Assembly: GCA_964348695.1 (NCBI GenBank)
Contig: CAYGDI010000002.1
Coordinates: 1 to 64,000 of the forward strand
Direction: 5' to 3'
Origin: JACPYF01 sp964348695
GTDB lineage: Bacteria > Patescibacteriota > Saccharimonadia > Saccharimonadales > Saccharimonadaceae
Length of the DNA stretch: 64,000 nucleotides
The notes below the pieces were generated by a model, which saw only the letters and a program-made list of their open reading frames with translations, did not search any database and was not told where the DNA came from. The translations under genes and the position numbers were made by a program. This document shows, in pieces, positions 35,765-43,493 of the stretch; the stretch's first letter is position 1, and the number at the start of each line of letters is the position of its first letter.

Positions 35765-38287
35765 ATGACACATATTGAGCAGCTTTATACTATCTTTATT
35801 CCCGATAACTACAAACTTAGTCTAGACATCAAACGGTTACAACGGACATTCAGTGGTGTAGTGGTTATATCTGGCAAACACGCCAAACCCAACCACCCTA
35901 TCAAACTACACAGTAAAGATTTGCGCATCAAGAAAGCCCTGGTCAATGACATACCGGCTGAGATCACGAGCGGTGACAATGACGAGATCATACTCACGCT
36001 TCAGAGCAAAATAGTCAACCCCGAGCTTGTCGTGACTATAGAGTTTTCGGGTAAGATCACAGATCCTATGCATGGTATGTACCCTTGCTATTACACACAC
36101 GATGGCAAACAAAAAGAACTGATTGCAACACAATTCGAATCTCACCATGCTCGCGAAGTTTTCCCGTGTATTGACGAGCCATCGGCAAAAGCAACTTTTG
36201 ACGTCGAACTTGTCACGGAATCACACGTACAAGTACTGGGTAATATGCCTGTCTCGCACCAGCAAACTAGTAGTAAAGAACGGCTGAAGACTGTTTTTGA
36301 TACAAGCCCAAAAATGTCACCATATTTACTGGCTTTTGTGATAGGAGAACTACACCATACATCAGGTAAAACTTCTAGCGGGGTTGATGTTTCAGTCTGG
36401 GCAACACAAGCACAAACCAAAAAAAGCATGACATTTGCACTAGACATAGCGATCCGATCGATTGAATTTTTTGATGATTATTTCGGCATACCTTACCCTT
36501 TGCCAAAAGCCGACCACGTTGCTCTGCCCGATTTTTCATCTGCAGCAATGGAGAACTGGGGTTTGATCACTTACCGTGAAGCATGTTTGCTTGCAGATGC
36601 TAGCACCGCAGTCAGCACAAAGCAAATGATCGCCAGTGTCATAGGCCACGAAACCTCACACCAATGGTTTGGAAATCTCGTCACCATGGCATGGTGGGAC
36701 GACCTATGGCTCAACGAGAGTTTTGCAAACATGATGCAACATGTTGTGGTTGACGCATTATTTCCACAGTGGCATATATGGCAAGAATTTGCATCACACG
36801 AGAGTCTCTCTGCGCTCAGAAGAGATTCCTTGCCAGGAGTGCAGCCCGTCAAAGTCGCCGTTCACCATCCAGACGAGATCGGCACGCTTTTTGACCCTGC
36901 TATCGTGTATGCAAAAGGTGGAAATCTACTCAATATGCTTCGGGCTTTTATTGGAGAGTCGGCTTTTCAAGCAGGACTTACCCGGTATTTTCATGATCAT
37001 GCCTACGGCAATACAACGGGTGATGATTTATGGCGCGCACTCACGGCAGCTTCAGGCAAAGACGTAGGTGTATTCATGGAAAATTGGCTAACACAGTCGG
37101 GGTTCCCGGTCGTCAATATATCTAGCAAAAAAGACCAGCTCACCCTATCTCAAAGTCATTTTCAAATAGGCGCAAAACCGGAGGACAAGTTGTGGTCTAT
37201 TCCGTTGTTCGCCAATACCAAAGAGCTGCCCGCCTTGCTGAATGAAAGCTCAATTACCGTTACTAGACCACAAGGCGTGATCAAACTCAATACAAACGAT
37301 CAGTCATATTTCATCACCAATTATGACGATAGCCTAAGTACAAAACTACTCGCGCATCTTGACGAGCTAAGTGATATTGATAAACTACAGCTACTACATG
37401 AAGCGAGCCTGCTCTCAAAAGGCCTCACAAAAAGTGCTGCAGATCTGATCGACCTTCTTTCTGCTCTCAAACATGAGCCCTTGCAGCCTGTGTGGGACGT
37501 GATGTCTCTCATTATTGCAGATCTAAAGCGTTTTACGGATTCTGATACGATTGTCGAAGATCAGTTGAAACATTTTGTTCGTGACCTTGCCTTGCCTATG
37601 TACAAAAAACTAGGCTGGAATATGCTCAAAAAAGACAGTGAAGATACAGTGAAACTAAGATCAACTATCATAGGTCTAATGCTGTATGGCGAAGACAATG
37701 ACGCTATATCTCACGCCCTAGAGATATACGATAAAACTCAAGATATTGCAGCAATCAATGGCGAGCTACGCACCTCTGTCCTTGGCGCCGCAGTGCGGTT
37801 CTCTCCACACCATGACAAAGTCGTGAAAGACCTGCTCGCCTACCATCACGCTACTAGCTCGAATGATCTTCAACGAGATATCTGCGCAGCCCTATCATCA
37901 ACCAGAGACACAAAAACCGCCCAACAACTGCTTGCGCTACTAACAGACGGCTCAACAATCCGCCCCCAAGACGTCACCGCGTGGTATGCTTATATGATAC
38001 GCAATCGATTTGCACGAGATACAGCCTGGCAATGGATCACCACAAACTGGGGCTGGATACAGCAACAATTCAAAAATGATCATCATTATGACAATTTTAT
38101 CTACTACAGCGCACATGCATTTTCTACGGCCAAAGACAAGCAGCGGTTTGACGATTTTTTCTTGCCAAAAAGAGACGAAATAGCTCTTCAGAGAACGATC
38201 GACATTGGCAGCCGCGAAATAGCTAGCCGAATAGAATGGATTGCAGTCAACAAAAAAGCCGTTGCTCAAAAACTTGCAGCTCTTTAG
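35765..38287 (+). CDS. M1-family zinc aminopeptidase (PepN-like)
   Basis: 840 aa. The exopeptidase motif is A-A-M-E-N (usually G-A-M-E-N), the zinc site V-I-G-H-E-T-S-H with the third ligand in L-N-E-S-F-A 18 residues on, and a catalytic Tyr is likely in the following domain. An ERAP-like helical C-terminal domain (from about 520) is present. There is no signal peptide, so it is cytoplasmic and recycles peptides. Confidence 0.93.
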   Translation: MTHIEQLYTIFIPDNYKLSLDIKRLQRTFSGVVVISGKHAKPNHPIKLHSKDLRIKKALVNDIPAEITSGDNDEIILTLQSKIVNPELVVTIEFSGKITDPMHGMYPCYYTHDGKQKELIATQFESHHAREVFPCIDEPSAKATFDVELVTESHVQVLGNMPVSHQQTSSKERLKTVFDTSPKMSPYLLAFVIGELHHTSGKTSSGVDVSVWATQAQTKKSMTFALDIAIRSIEFFDDYFGIPYPLPKADHVALPDFSSAAMENWGLITYREACLLADASTAVSTKQMIASVIGHETSHQWFGNLVTMAWWDDLWLNESFANMMQHVVVDALFPQWHIWQEFASHESLSALRRDSLPGVQPVKVAVHHPDEIGTLFDPAIVYAKGGNLLNMLRAFIGESAFQAGLTRYFHDHAYGNTTGDDLWRALTAASGKDVGVFMENWLTQSGFPVVNISSKKDQLTLSQSHFQIGAKPEDKLWSIPLFANTKELPALLNESSITVTRPQGVIKLNTNDQSYFITNYDDSLSTKLLAHLDELSDIDKLQLLHEASLLSKGLTKSAADLIDLLSALKHEPLQPVWDVMSLIIADLKRFTDSDTIVEDQLKHFVRDLALPMYKKLGWNMLKKDSEDTVKLRSTIIGLMLYGEDNDAISHALEIYDKTQDIAAINGELRTSVLGAAVRFSPHHDKVVKDLLAYHHATSSNDLQRDICAALSSTRDTKTAQQLLALLTDGSTIRPQDVTAWYAYMIRNRFARDTAWQWITTNWGWIQQQFKNDHHYDNFIYYSAHAFSTAKDKQRFDDFFLPKRDEIALQRTIDIGSREIASRIEWIAVNKKAVAQKLAAL

Positions 38288-38435
38288 TCTGTTTGCTAGT
38301 ATGACTGTAGCAGTGTATGTACTTGTTCTAATCAACATTTTTACCTACAAGCTTTAATAATTTTCTACCGACGTGCCATAACTAGGCTTATCGTCACAAA
38401 AAACTAATCAAACTTAGAAGATAAGGATTATTAAA

Positions 38436-38696
38436 GTGTCTCTAACGATCAATGAACGAATAGCAGTAGTGGCGGTATTTGGTGACAAAAATGCACCGCT
38501 AACACCCGTCCAACTACGCTGGAACAAACAACAATACACACTAGGTAAGGTCGACTTTTATCACACAACTCGCGATGGTCACCATACGGTGCATCATTTT
38601 TCGCTGACAGATGAGCAGCAGTCGATGTATATGAAGCTAGCATTTAATAGCCACAGCTTAGTGTGGACGCTGGAAGAAACTGAGCCATGCCAATAA
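38436..38696 (+). CDS. Small protein coupled to a Y-family polymerase
   Basis: 86 aa, unrecognised, with predicted beta-rich content (V-A-V-V-A-V-F-G ... V-Q-L-R-W-N). It starts at GTG 38436, with AAGGA upstream. It overlaps the polymerase start by 10 bp in another frame, so translation is probably coupled. A role as a polymerase accessory factor is inferred from position only. Confidence 0.6.
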   Translation: MSLTINERIAVVAVFGDKNAPLTPVQLRWNKQQYTLGKVDFYHTTRDGHHTVHHFSLTDEQQSMYMKLAFNSHSLVWTLEETEPCQ

Positions 38697-39958
38697 AACA
38701 CAGCGCGGGGCGCGTCGACCTAGGTATCAACTGCGCCGAGCCGAAAATTATGCATATTGACCTAAACTCGTGCTTTGCCACGATCGAACAACAGGCCCGT
38801 CGACACTGGCGAGGACAACCAGTTGGCGTTGTTGCCTATGACAGCCCTGGCGGTATACTGCTCGCAGCCAGCTACGAGGCAAAGCGACTAGGTATTAGCC
38901 TAGGCACGCGCGTCTGGCAAGCAAAGCAAGTCTGTCCTAATATTCATATCACAAAGGTTGACCCACCAAAATATCGCCAGGCGCACAAACTATTTCGTGA
39001 AGTTTTAGAAGGCTACACCGACAAAGTTTCTCCACGCAGTATTGATGAGTTTGTGCTAGATCTATCTGATAGCAAGTCTCTACGTGACGGCAAAACGATG
39101 GAAGAGATTGGACGCGAAATAAAAGACCAAATTCGTTTGCATGTCGGCGAAGCAGTCAGTTGCAATGTAGGCATAGCCCAAAACCGCTTGCTAGCAAAGC
39201 TGGCAGCGGGTCTGCACAAACCTGACGGGCTAGACACGATTGACGGTACAAATATCAATGAGACCTTTGCAAAACTAGATCTCAAAGATCTGCCAGGCAT
39301 AGATCGCCGCTACAGCGTACGACTACGTCTTGGCGGTATCGACAATGTAACTGACTTTGCCGCTGCCGATCCCCAGAGACTGCGGGGCATATTCGGCGGT
39401 ATTGTTGGTTATTACTGGTGGCTACGACTACGCGGCTGGGAGATAGACGATCGAGACTGGAAAATCGGTAGCCAGGTAGGCCACCAATACGCTCTGAAAG
39501 AAAAGCTACAACCAGACCAACTAGATCCGATCATCTTTAAACTATCTCAAAAAATAGCCAGACGGCTGAGCAATCGTGATATTAGTGCCACTGGCATACG
39601 TATTGGGCTGCGCTACGTGCGATCACCATCCTGGCACAAATCCCGGCACGTACCGCATCAGTTGATCACCACCCAAGATATCTTTCGCGCAGCACGCACA
39701 TTGATCGACGACGAAGCCCCAAAAAACGCTGGATTAGTCAGTTTGTTATCTGTTACTACATTTGATTTTCAGCCCGTTAATCCGGAACAAATGACAATGA
39801 ATCTCACTGGTAGACCACTAGCAGATAGAGGCGCGATTGCGCGGGCTATGAATAGCGTCAACGATCGATATGGCGATTTTGCGCTGATACCAGCAACGAT
39901 GCTGGGTACCGATGATATCGCAGGAGATTCTATAGCATTTGGTAATTTATCGCATTGA
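38687..39958 (+). CDS. Y-family translesion DNA polymerase (DinB/UmuC-like)
   Basis: 423 aa. H-I-D-L-N-S-C-F near the start and S-I-D-E-F-V-L-D supply the acidic active site. Thumb and little-finger domains follow, with an L-P-G-I helix-hairpin segment. It synthesises past DNA lesions with low fidelity. No SOS box was recognised upstream. A ~25-residue N-terminal extension precedes the conserved start. Confidence 0.88.
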   Translation: MPIKHSAGRVDLGINCAEPKIMHIDLNSCFATIEQQARRHWRGQPVGVVAYDSPGGILLAASYEAKRLGISLGTRVWQAKQVCPNIHITKVDPPKYRQAHKLFREVLEGYTDKVSPRSIDEFVLDLSDSKSLRDGKTMEEIGREIKDQIRLHVGEAVSCNVGIAQNRLLAKLAAGLHKPDGLDTIDGTNINETFAKLDLKDLPGIDRRYSVRLRLGGIDNVTDFAAADPQRLRGIFGGIVGYYWWLRLRGWEIDDRDWKIGSQVGHQYALKEKLQPDQLDPIIFKLSQKIARRLSNRDISATGIRIGLRYVRSPSWHKSRHVPHQLITTQDIFRAARTLIDDEAPKNAGLVSLLSVTTFDFQPVNPEQMTMNLTGRPLADRGAIARAMNSVNDRYGDFALIPATMLGTDDIAGDSIAFGNLSH

Positions 39959-39964
39959 TACTCA

Positions 39965-40046
39965 TTGACAATATCTATTTTTATTACTATAATATACATT
40001 AGTCTTCATATCTTTTTGTACTGAACCGAAAGGATGGTGTGAAGAA
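39965..40046 (+). promoter_or_regulatory. Consensus promoter and hairpin leader, cassette family A
   Basis: TTGACA 39965-39970, 17 bp, TATAAT 39988-39993. The predicted 5' end is near 40000. CTTCATATC (40004-40012) pairs over 9 bp (with U-G pairs) with GGTGTGAAG (40036-40044), 2 nt before the GTG start. The Shine-Dalgarno AAAGGATGG lies within the hairpin. Confidence 0.7.
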
Positions 40047-40430
40047 GTGCTGTTTTTTGAGATAATGCTCGTCGCTATGATCGGCCTGGGAGTGCTCGGA
40101 CTGATCAATGGGGAATCTGGAAGCTTTTGGTGGATTGCGGGTGGATTTTTCATTGCATTTTTGATCCTCAGTAGCAACTCAGACGAACTCAAAGCGAAGG
40201 GTTTTCAGTCTGTATCACCAGTCAGTGTATTCACTACACTGGCAGTCACCAGAAATTCTGTGGCTCACATTCCGGGAACTCCGGAAGGTTGCCAGGTGAA
40301 GCTCAAATGGGATGATAATGAGTGGTATCTATCAGAGCCTAAAGTTTCGACTCCCGTCGAAACTGCTCAGGCGCTTGCCGACCACCCTGAAATCGTTCGA
40401 TGGTGTGAACAAAACGCTCAACTTCGCTGA
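40047..40430 (+). CDS. Family A two-TM small membrane protein (copy 1)
   Basis: 127 aa. Two hydrophobic helices (about 4-21 and 27-44) precede a ~80-residue soluble domain. It shares with 58587-60262 the pattern G-F ... G-C-x-V/I-K-L ... W-x-L ... P-x-x-x-x-W-C, including two invariant cysteines. It starts at GTG, with an in-frame ATG six codons later. It is a lone unit with its own promoter, leader and terminator. Function is unknown. Confidence 0.75.
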   Translation: MLFFEIMLVAMIGLGVLGLINGESGSFWWIAGGFFIAFLILSSNSDELKAKGFQSVSPVSVFTTLAVTRNSVAHIPGTPEGCQVKLKWDDNEWYLSEPKVSTPVETAQALADHPEIVRWCEQNAQLR

Positions 40431-40438
40431 GCACATAA

Positions 40439-40487
40439 CCCCGCCCCTCATGTTACGCACAATGTAACTGACGGGCGGGGCTTTTTT
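40439..40487 (+). terminator. Terminator of family A copy 1
   Basis: CCCCGCCC pairs with GGGCGGGG, with an inner ATGTTAC/GTAAC-type stem, followed by C and six T. It abuts the stop of the convergent rnhB gene. Confidence 0.9.
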
Positions 40488-41412
40488 ATACTGACTCTAA
40501 AAATACTTGTACTTGCGGCGGTTCATCTGTGAGCGCTATGACACTTAGCTTGCTATGTCCCTCAAAACCATGCCAATGTTGCCACATACGTGCAGCAAAC
40601 TGCATTTGATGTAGTTTTTTAGAGGTGATCGCTTCGAGACCACTGCCCTGCGTTGTTTTTTTACGGTATTTTACTTCAACAAAATACATCACTTCGTTTT
40701 TTTGAGCTACAATATCTATCTCACACAATTTGGTACGCCAGTTTTGTTCTACGATCATAAACCCTTGCTGTTGCAAAAACAAAGCAGCAGCCTGCTCAGC
40801 CTTGTGACCTATAGTATCCTTGATTTTGCTAGATTTTTTTGCGCTAGTCACTTCCTGGCCTAGTGCTTTTTTGACTGGGCTAAAACTGAGTCTATGTAAC
40901 TGACTGGCGCCGTGTGTTTCCAAGCCTTTTTGATGCGTCGCTGTGCCGTAGCCAACATGCGTTTCAAAACCATATCCCGGATATTTTGGCGCAATAACTT
41001 GTTGCATGTAATAATCCCTCGCTACTTTTGCTATGATACTGGCAGCAGAGACACTGGGTACTAGTAAATCTGCTTGCTTTTGCACGACCACTCGAGGATC
41101 GTCTACTAGCCTGACCGTGCCATCGATAATAATTTGATCGTACTCGACTGTTATGTCTTTTAGTGACAACCGACATGCCATCTTCAACGCTTCAGACAGC
41201 CCGATACGATCAATAATTTCTGCCGACACCCAGCCCAACCCTATTGCAACCGCGTTTTCTTTGATCTCTTTTGCTAAAACATTGCGCTTCTTTGCGGTCA
41301 ATTTTTTGCTATCAGTCAAACCGTCTATCTGCCGACCTCCCAGGACGACCGCTCCCACCACAATTGGCCCCGCCCAAGCACCCCGCCCAACTTCATCAAT
41401 ACCTACAATCAT
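40486..41412 (-). CDS. rnhB: Ribonuclease HII fused to a YraN (UPF0102) nuclease-like domain
   Basis: 308 aa. Residues 1 to ~195 are RNase HII: G-I-D-E-V-G-R-G, I-I-D-G-T and S-I-I-A-K-V-A-R-D supply the four acidic metal ligands. From ~205 a YraN domain follows with H-K-A-E-Q-A-A-A, C-E-I-D-I-V-A and F-V-E-V-K-Y-R, the PD-(D/E)xK core. These are usually two neighbouring genes. RNase HII removes ribonucleotides from DNA; YraN's role is unclear. ATG 41412 is preferred because TATAGT ends 8 nt upstream; ATG 41418 is also possible. Confidence 0.92.
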   Translation of the reverse strand: MIVGIDEVGRGAWAGPIVVGAVVLGGRQIDGLTDSKKLTAKKRNVLAKEIKENAVAIGLGWVSAEIIDRIGLSEALKMACRLSLKDITVEYDQIIIDGTVRLVDDPRVVVQKQADLLVPSVSAASIIAKVARDYYMQQVIAPKYPGYGFETHVGYGTATHQKGLETHGASQLHRLSFSPVKKALGQEVTSAKKSSKIKDTIGHKAEQAAALFLQQQGFMIVEQNWRTKLCEIDIVAQKNEVMYFVEVKYRKKTTQGSGLEAITSKKLHQMQFAARMWQHWHGFEGHSKLSVIALTDEPPQVQVFLESV

Positions 41413-41541
41413 ATACATCTACTATAGACCATCAGCGGTCTCTAATCTGTCATCATTGTATTTTTTGTCAGTTGGGGTAGTTTTTTTGTTAAAAATGCAA
41501 AAAAGTGTTTACAGAACAAAACGTAAGGTTTACTATGGAAT

Positions 41542-41851
41542 GTAGGCATTGAGTTGAGCATTCGCTCCTCACGAACCTAAACAAAAAGATAAGAAAAAGC
41601 TTACTTTGAAGGTAAAGCTAAAGACGAAGAAAAGTGTACGGTCACGAAATGACTCTCAGCTGGTCGGCGCATCGACTGTACGCATCACATTTTCCAAGTT
41701 TGCGGTTTTACCCTCAACGAAAAAACGTTCACACGTAGTGCGTCCTTCCGGGAGCATTGGTCGTGGCGTTTGCCTCTGAGTGGTAAAGGCAGGTGGTGCT
41801 CCTTTTTGGAGCATCACCTGCTACGAGGCTTTTTCTTATCTCTCTTTTTTT
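41542..41851 (+). ncRNA. Unidentified ~310-nt structured RNA
   Basis: This gene-free stretch has its own promoter (TTTACA, 17 bp, TACTAT ending near 41534). At least six nested helices are visible. Closing helix: 41587-41600 with 41828-41841 (14 bp). Others: 41634-41643 with 41674-41683 (10 bp), 41706-41716 with 41777-41787 (about 11 bp, one bulge), 41723-41732 with 41763-41771, 41737-41741 with 41754-41758, and a 14-bp hairpin at 41789-41821. A T-tract (41845-41851) ends it. I see none of the conserved blocks of RNase P, tmRNA or SRP RNA. A frame without ATG or ribosome site crosses part of it and looks accidental. Confidence 0.6.
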
Positions 41852-41863
41852 AAATACAAATGC

Positions 41864-41894
41864 AAGACCCGACTCACAATAAGTCGGGTCTTTT
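41864..41894. terminator. Hairpin between the structured RNA and rplS, probably bidirectional
   Basis: AAGACCCGACT pairs with AGTCGGGTCTT (11 bp), followed by TTG on plus. It separates the rightward RNA from the leftward rplS gene. Confidence 0.65.
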
Positions 41895-41912
41895 GTTGAG
41901 TAGGTAGTCTGT

Positions 41913-42434
41913 CTAAGATTCGTTGTGGCGGGCTTCTACTTCTGCCTGTTTTTGAGCAAGCTCTGCTTCCTCTGCTGCTTTCGCCTCAGCTTTTTCGGCT
42001 GCTGCTTTGGCAGCTTCTTCCTTCAGACGTTGCGCTTCGGCTTCGGCTTTCGGATCGTGAACATCGTTGACAGTTTCTCGGTCAAAACTAGTGCCTTTTA
42101 GACGAGCGCTCTTACCACTACGTGCTCGTAGATAGCTCAGGTAATTTCGGCGAACTTTAGATCGGCGAACAATCTCAACTTTTTCAACCAATGGGCTGTG
42201 TAGTAGGAAACTTTTTTCTACACCTACACCGCTAGCGATTTTGCGTACAGTGATACGGCTAGTGTGGCTTTTTTTACGGTCAGTACGTATGACTACACCT
42301 TCAAAAATCTGGATACGCTCTTTGTTGCCTTCCTTGATCTTTTGGTGAACTTTGACTGTATCACCACTACGAGCATCAACAACAGATGGCTTCATCTGTG
42401 CTTTGTTTACTTTGTCGATTAATGCAAAACTCAT
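41913..42434 (-). CDS. rplS: Ribosomal protein bL19 with long Ala/Glu/Lys tail
   Basis: 173 aa, against about 115 usually. The first ~112 residues are ordinary L19, including G-D-T-V-K-V-H and the R-K-S-H-T-S-R-I-T-V-R-K block. The last ~55 residues are a charged A/E/K-rich helix with no L19 counterpart. L19 sits at the 30S-50S interface. GGAAAT weakly precedes ATG 42434. The gene is monocistronic here. Confidence 0.95.
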   Translation of the reverse strand: MSFALIDKVNKAQMKPSVVDARSGDTVKVHQKIKEGNKERIQIFEGVVIRTDRKKSHTSRITVRKIASGVGVEKSFLLHSPLVEKVEIVRRSKVRRNYLSYLRARSGKSARLKGTSFDRETVNDVHDPKAEAEAQRLKEEAAKAAAEKAEAKAAEEAELAQKQAEVEARHNES

Positions 42435-42522
42435 AATATTATTTCCTCTGAATCAGTTTGACTCAATTAGTATTCCACTATACCACATCAGTTAGAGTAT
42501 GCCAATACTAAAATACCTATTA

Positions 42523-42653
42523 TTGCAATCGTATAGTTAATATGATATAGTAATATTATAATTCCTTGCTCAGACGGCGAGGTGTGGGTAGGATTTATGC
42601 CTACGCAAACAGCACTAGCGGAGCTTCATACCGCTCGTACATAGGAGGCCTTT
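42523..42653 (+). promoter_or_regulatory. Promoter and three-hairpin leader, cassette family B copy 1
   Basis: TTGCAA 42523-42528, 17 bp, TATAGT 42546-42551. Hairpin 1: CCTTGC 42564-42569 / GCGAGG 42577-42582. Hairpin 2: GTAGG 42588-42592 / CCTAC 42600-42604. Hairpin 3: AGCGG 42617-42621 / CCGCT 42631-42635. A strong TAGGAGG follows before ATG 42654. The same layout precedes 43148. Confidence 0.7.
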
Positions 42654-42986
42654 ATGGCTTACGACACGATCATCAAAAGCATCATCAATGGGCCTGGGCG
42701 TATAGATATGGCCATCTCACTGGCGTATGCCTTTCGGATGGACAATCTTCACCTCGTAACATTTACGTGCGCGATTCCTGGCTTGGAAGGTGGTGGACAC
42801 AAAGAACGTGTCATGATCACTTCGATCAAACTGCTCAACGGAACACCTGGAGATATGAAATTCCGAGGCAGATTGCTGCGCTTTGATGGTGACATCACTC
42901 AGGAGATTGAGGGTTCTTACAACACGGAAACTCGAAATGGTACTTATTACCTTGTCAAGAGCCCGCTCATAGCTGATCTCATCTGA
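42654..42986 (+). CDS. Family B small unknown protein (copy 1)
   Basis: 110 aa, soluble, not recognised. It is paralogous to 43148-43423: both share G-P-x-R-x-D, Y-A-F, H, a V-x-I-T-S-(I/L) strand, F-x-x-R/G and G-(S/E)-Y-(N/D)-T-x-x-R-x-G. Predicted mostly beta. It is a self-contained unit with promoter, folded leader, strong ribosome site and terminator. Confidence 0.75.
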   Translation: MAYDTIIKSIINGPGRIDMAISLAYAFRMDNLHLVTFTCAIPGLEGGGHKERVMITSIKLLNGTPGDMKFRGRLLRFDGDITQEIEGSYNTETRNGTYYLVKSPLIADLI

Positions 42987-42991
42987 TCGTT

Positions 42992-43024
42992 ACCCCGCCA
43001 TGCAAGGAAGCTGGCGGGGTTTTC
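42992..43024 (+). terminator. Terminator of family B copy 1
   Basis: ACCCCGCCA pairs with TGGCGGGGT, followed by TTTT. Confidence 0.88.
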
Positions 43025-43059
43025 ATTTGAACTGATACATGTTATAGTAGTTATAAATC

Positions 43060-43147
43060 CCTTGCTTTTTTTGCAAGGTGTGGGTAGGAGTATTCTTGCC
43101 CGAACAGCAATAGCGGAGCTATATCTCGCTCGAACATAGGAGGCCGT
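43060..43147 (+). promoter_or_regulatory. Three-hairpin leader, cassette family B copy 2
   Basis: Hairpin 1: CCTTGC 43060-43065 / GCAAGG 43073-43078. Hairpin 2: GGGTAGG 43082-43088 / CTTGCCC 43095-43101. Hairpin 3: AGCGG 43112-43116 / TCGCT 43126-43130. TAGGAGG follows. Compared with copy 1, several pairs change type (U-G to U-A, A-U to U-G) while the stems persist. A TATAGT -10 lies near 43041. Confidence 0.7.
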
Positions 43148-43423
43148 ATGGCATCTACGCAACAAATCCTCGATGGCCCTAGTCGACACGACTTGATCTT
43201 TGCGTTCCTTTACGCATTTGACAAGCAACATAGCCATTGGATCACGATGAAAATCAAGGTCTACGAGTCTGAGTCAGAAGAAACAGTTCGGATCACTTCA
43301 CTGACCCACGCTTCTCACACAGGTCGAGATTTTCGATTCGAGGGTGTGATCAACAACACAAAGATCAAGGGTGAGTACGACACAAAGCTACGGCGTGGCA
43401 GTTTTGAGTACGTCGTTGCCTAG
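43148..43423 (+). CDS. Family B small unknown protein (copy 2)
   Basis: 91 aa, soluble. It is the tandem paralogue of 42654-42986, with the same G-P-S-R-x-D, Y-A-F, V-R-I-T-S-L and G-E-Y-D-T-K-L-R-R-G-S pattern, but shorter at both ends. Function is unknown. Its leader is also a diverged copy, so gene and leader were duplicated together. Confidence 0.75.
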   Translation: MASTQQILDGPSRHDLIFAFLYAFDKQHSHWITMKIKVYESESEETVRITSLTHASHTGRDFRFEGVINNTKIKGEYDTKLRRGSFEYVVA

Positions 43424-43436
43424 TGGTCTCTCATAC

Positions 43437-43468
43437 ACCCCGCTGACCAAAAGGTTAGCGGGGTTTTA
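43437..43468 (+). terminator. Terminator of family B copy 2
   Basis: ACCCCGCTGACC pairs with GGTTAGCGGGGT around AAAA, followed by TTTT. Confidence 0.9.
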
Positions 43469-43493
43469 CTTTGCAGATGTTATACTGATATGT

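Noticed and set aside
38288..38435. SOS/LexA box upstream of the Y-family polymerase
   Set aside because: No recognisable LexA-type inverted repeat was found.
41570..41780. Open frame across the structured-RNA region
   Set aside because: It has no ATG, no ribosome site and basic, unpatterned sequence; the base pairing explains the region better.
41542..41851. RNase P, tmRNA or SRP RNA
   Set aside because: The conserved core blocks of these RNAs were not seen on either strand.
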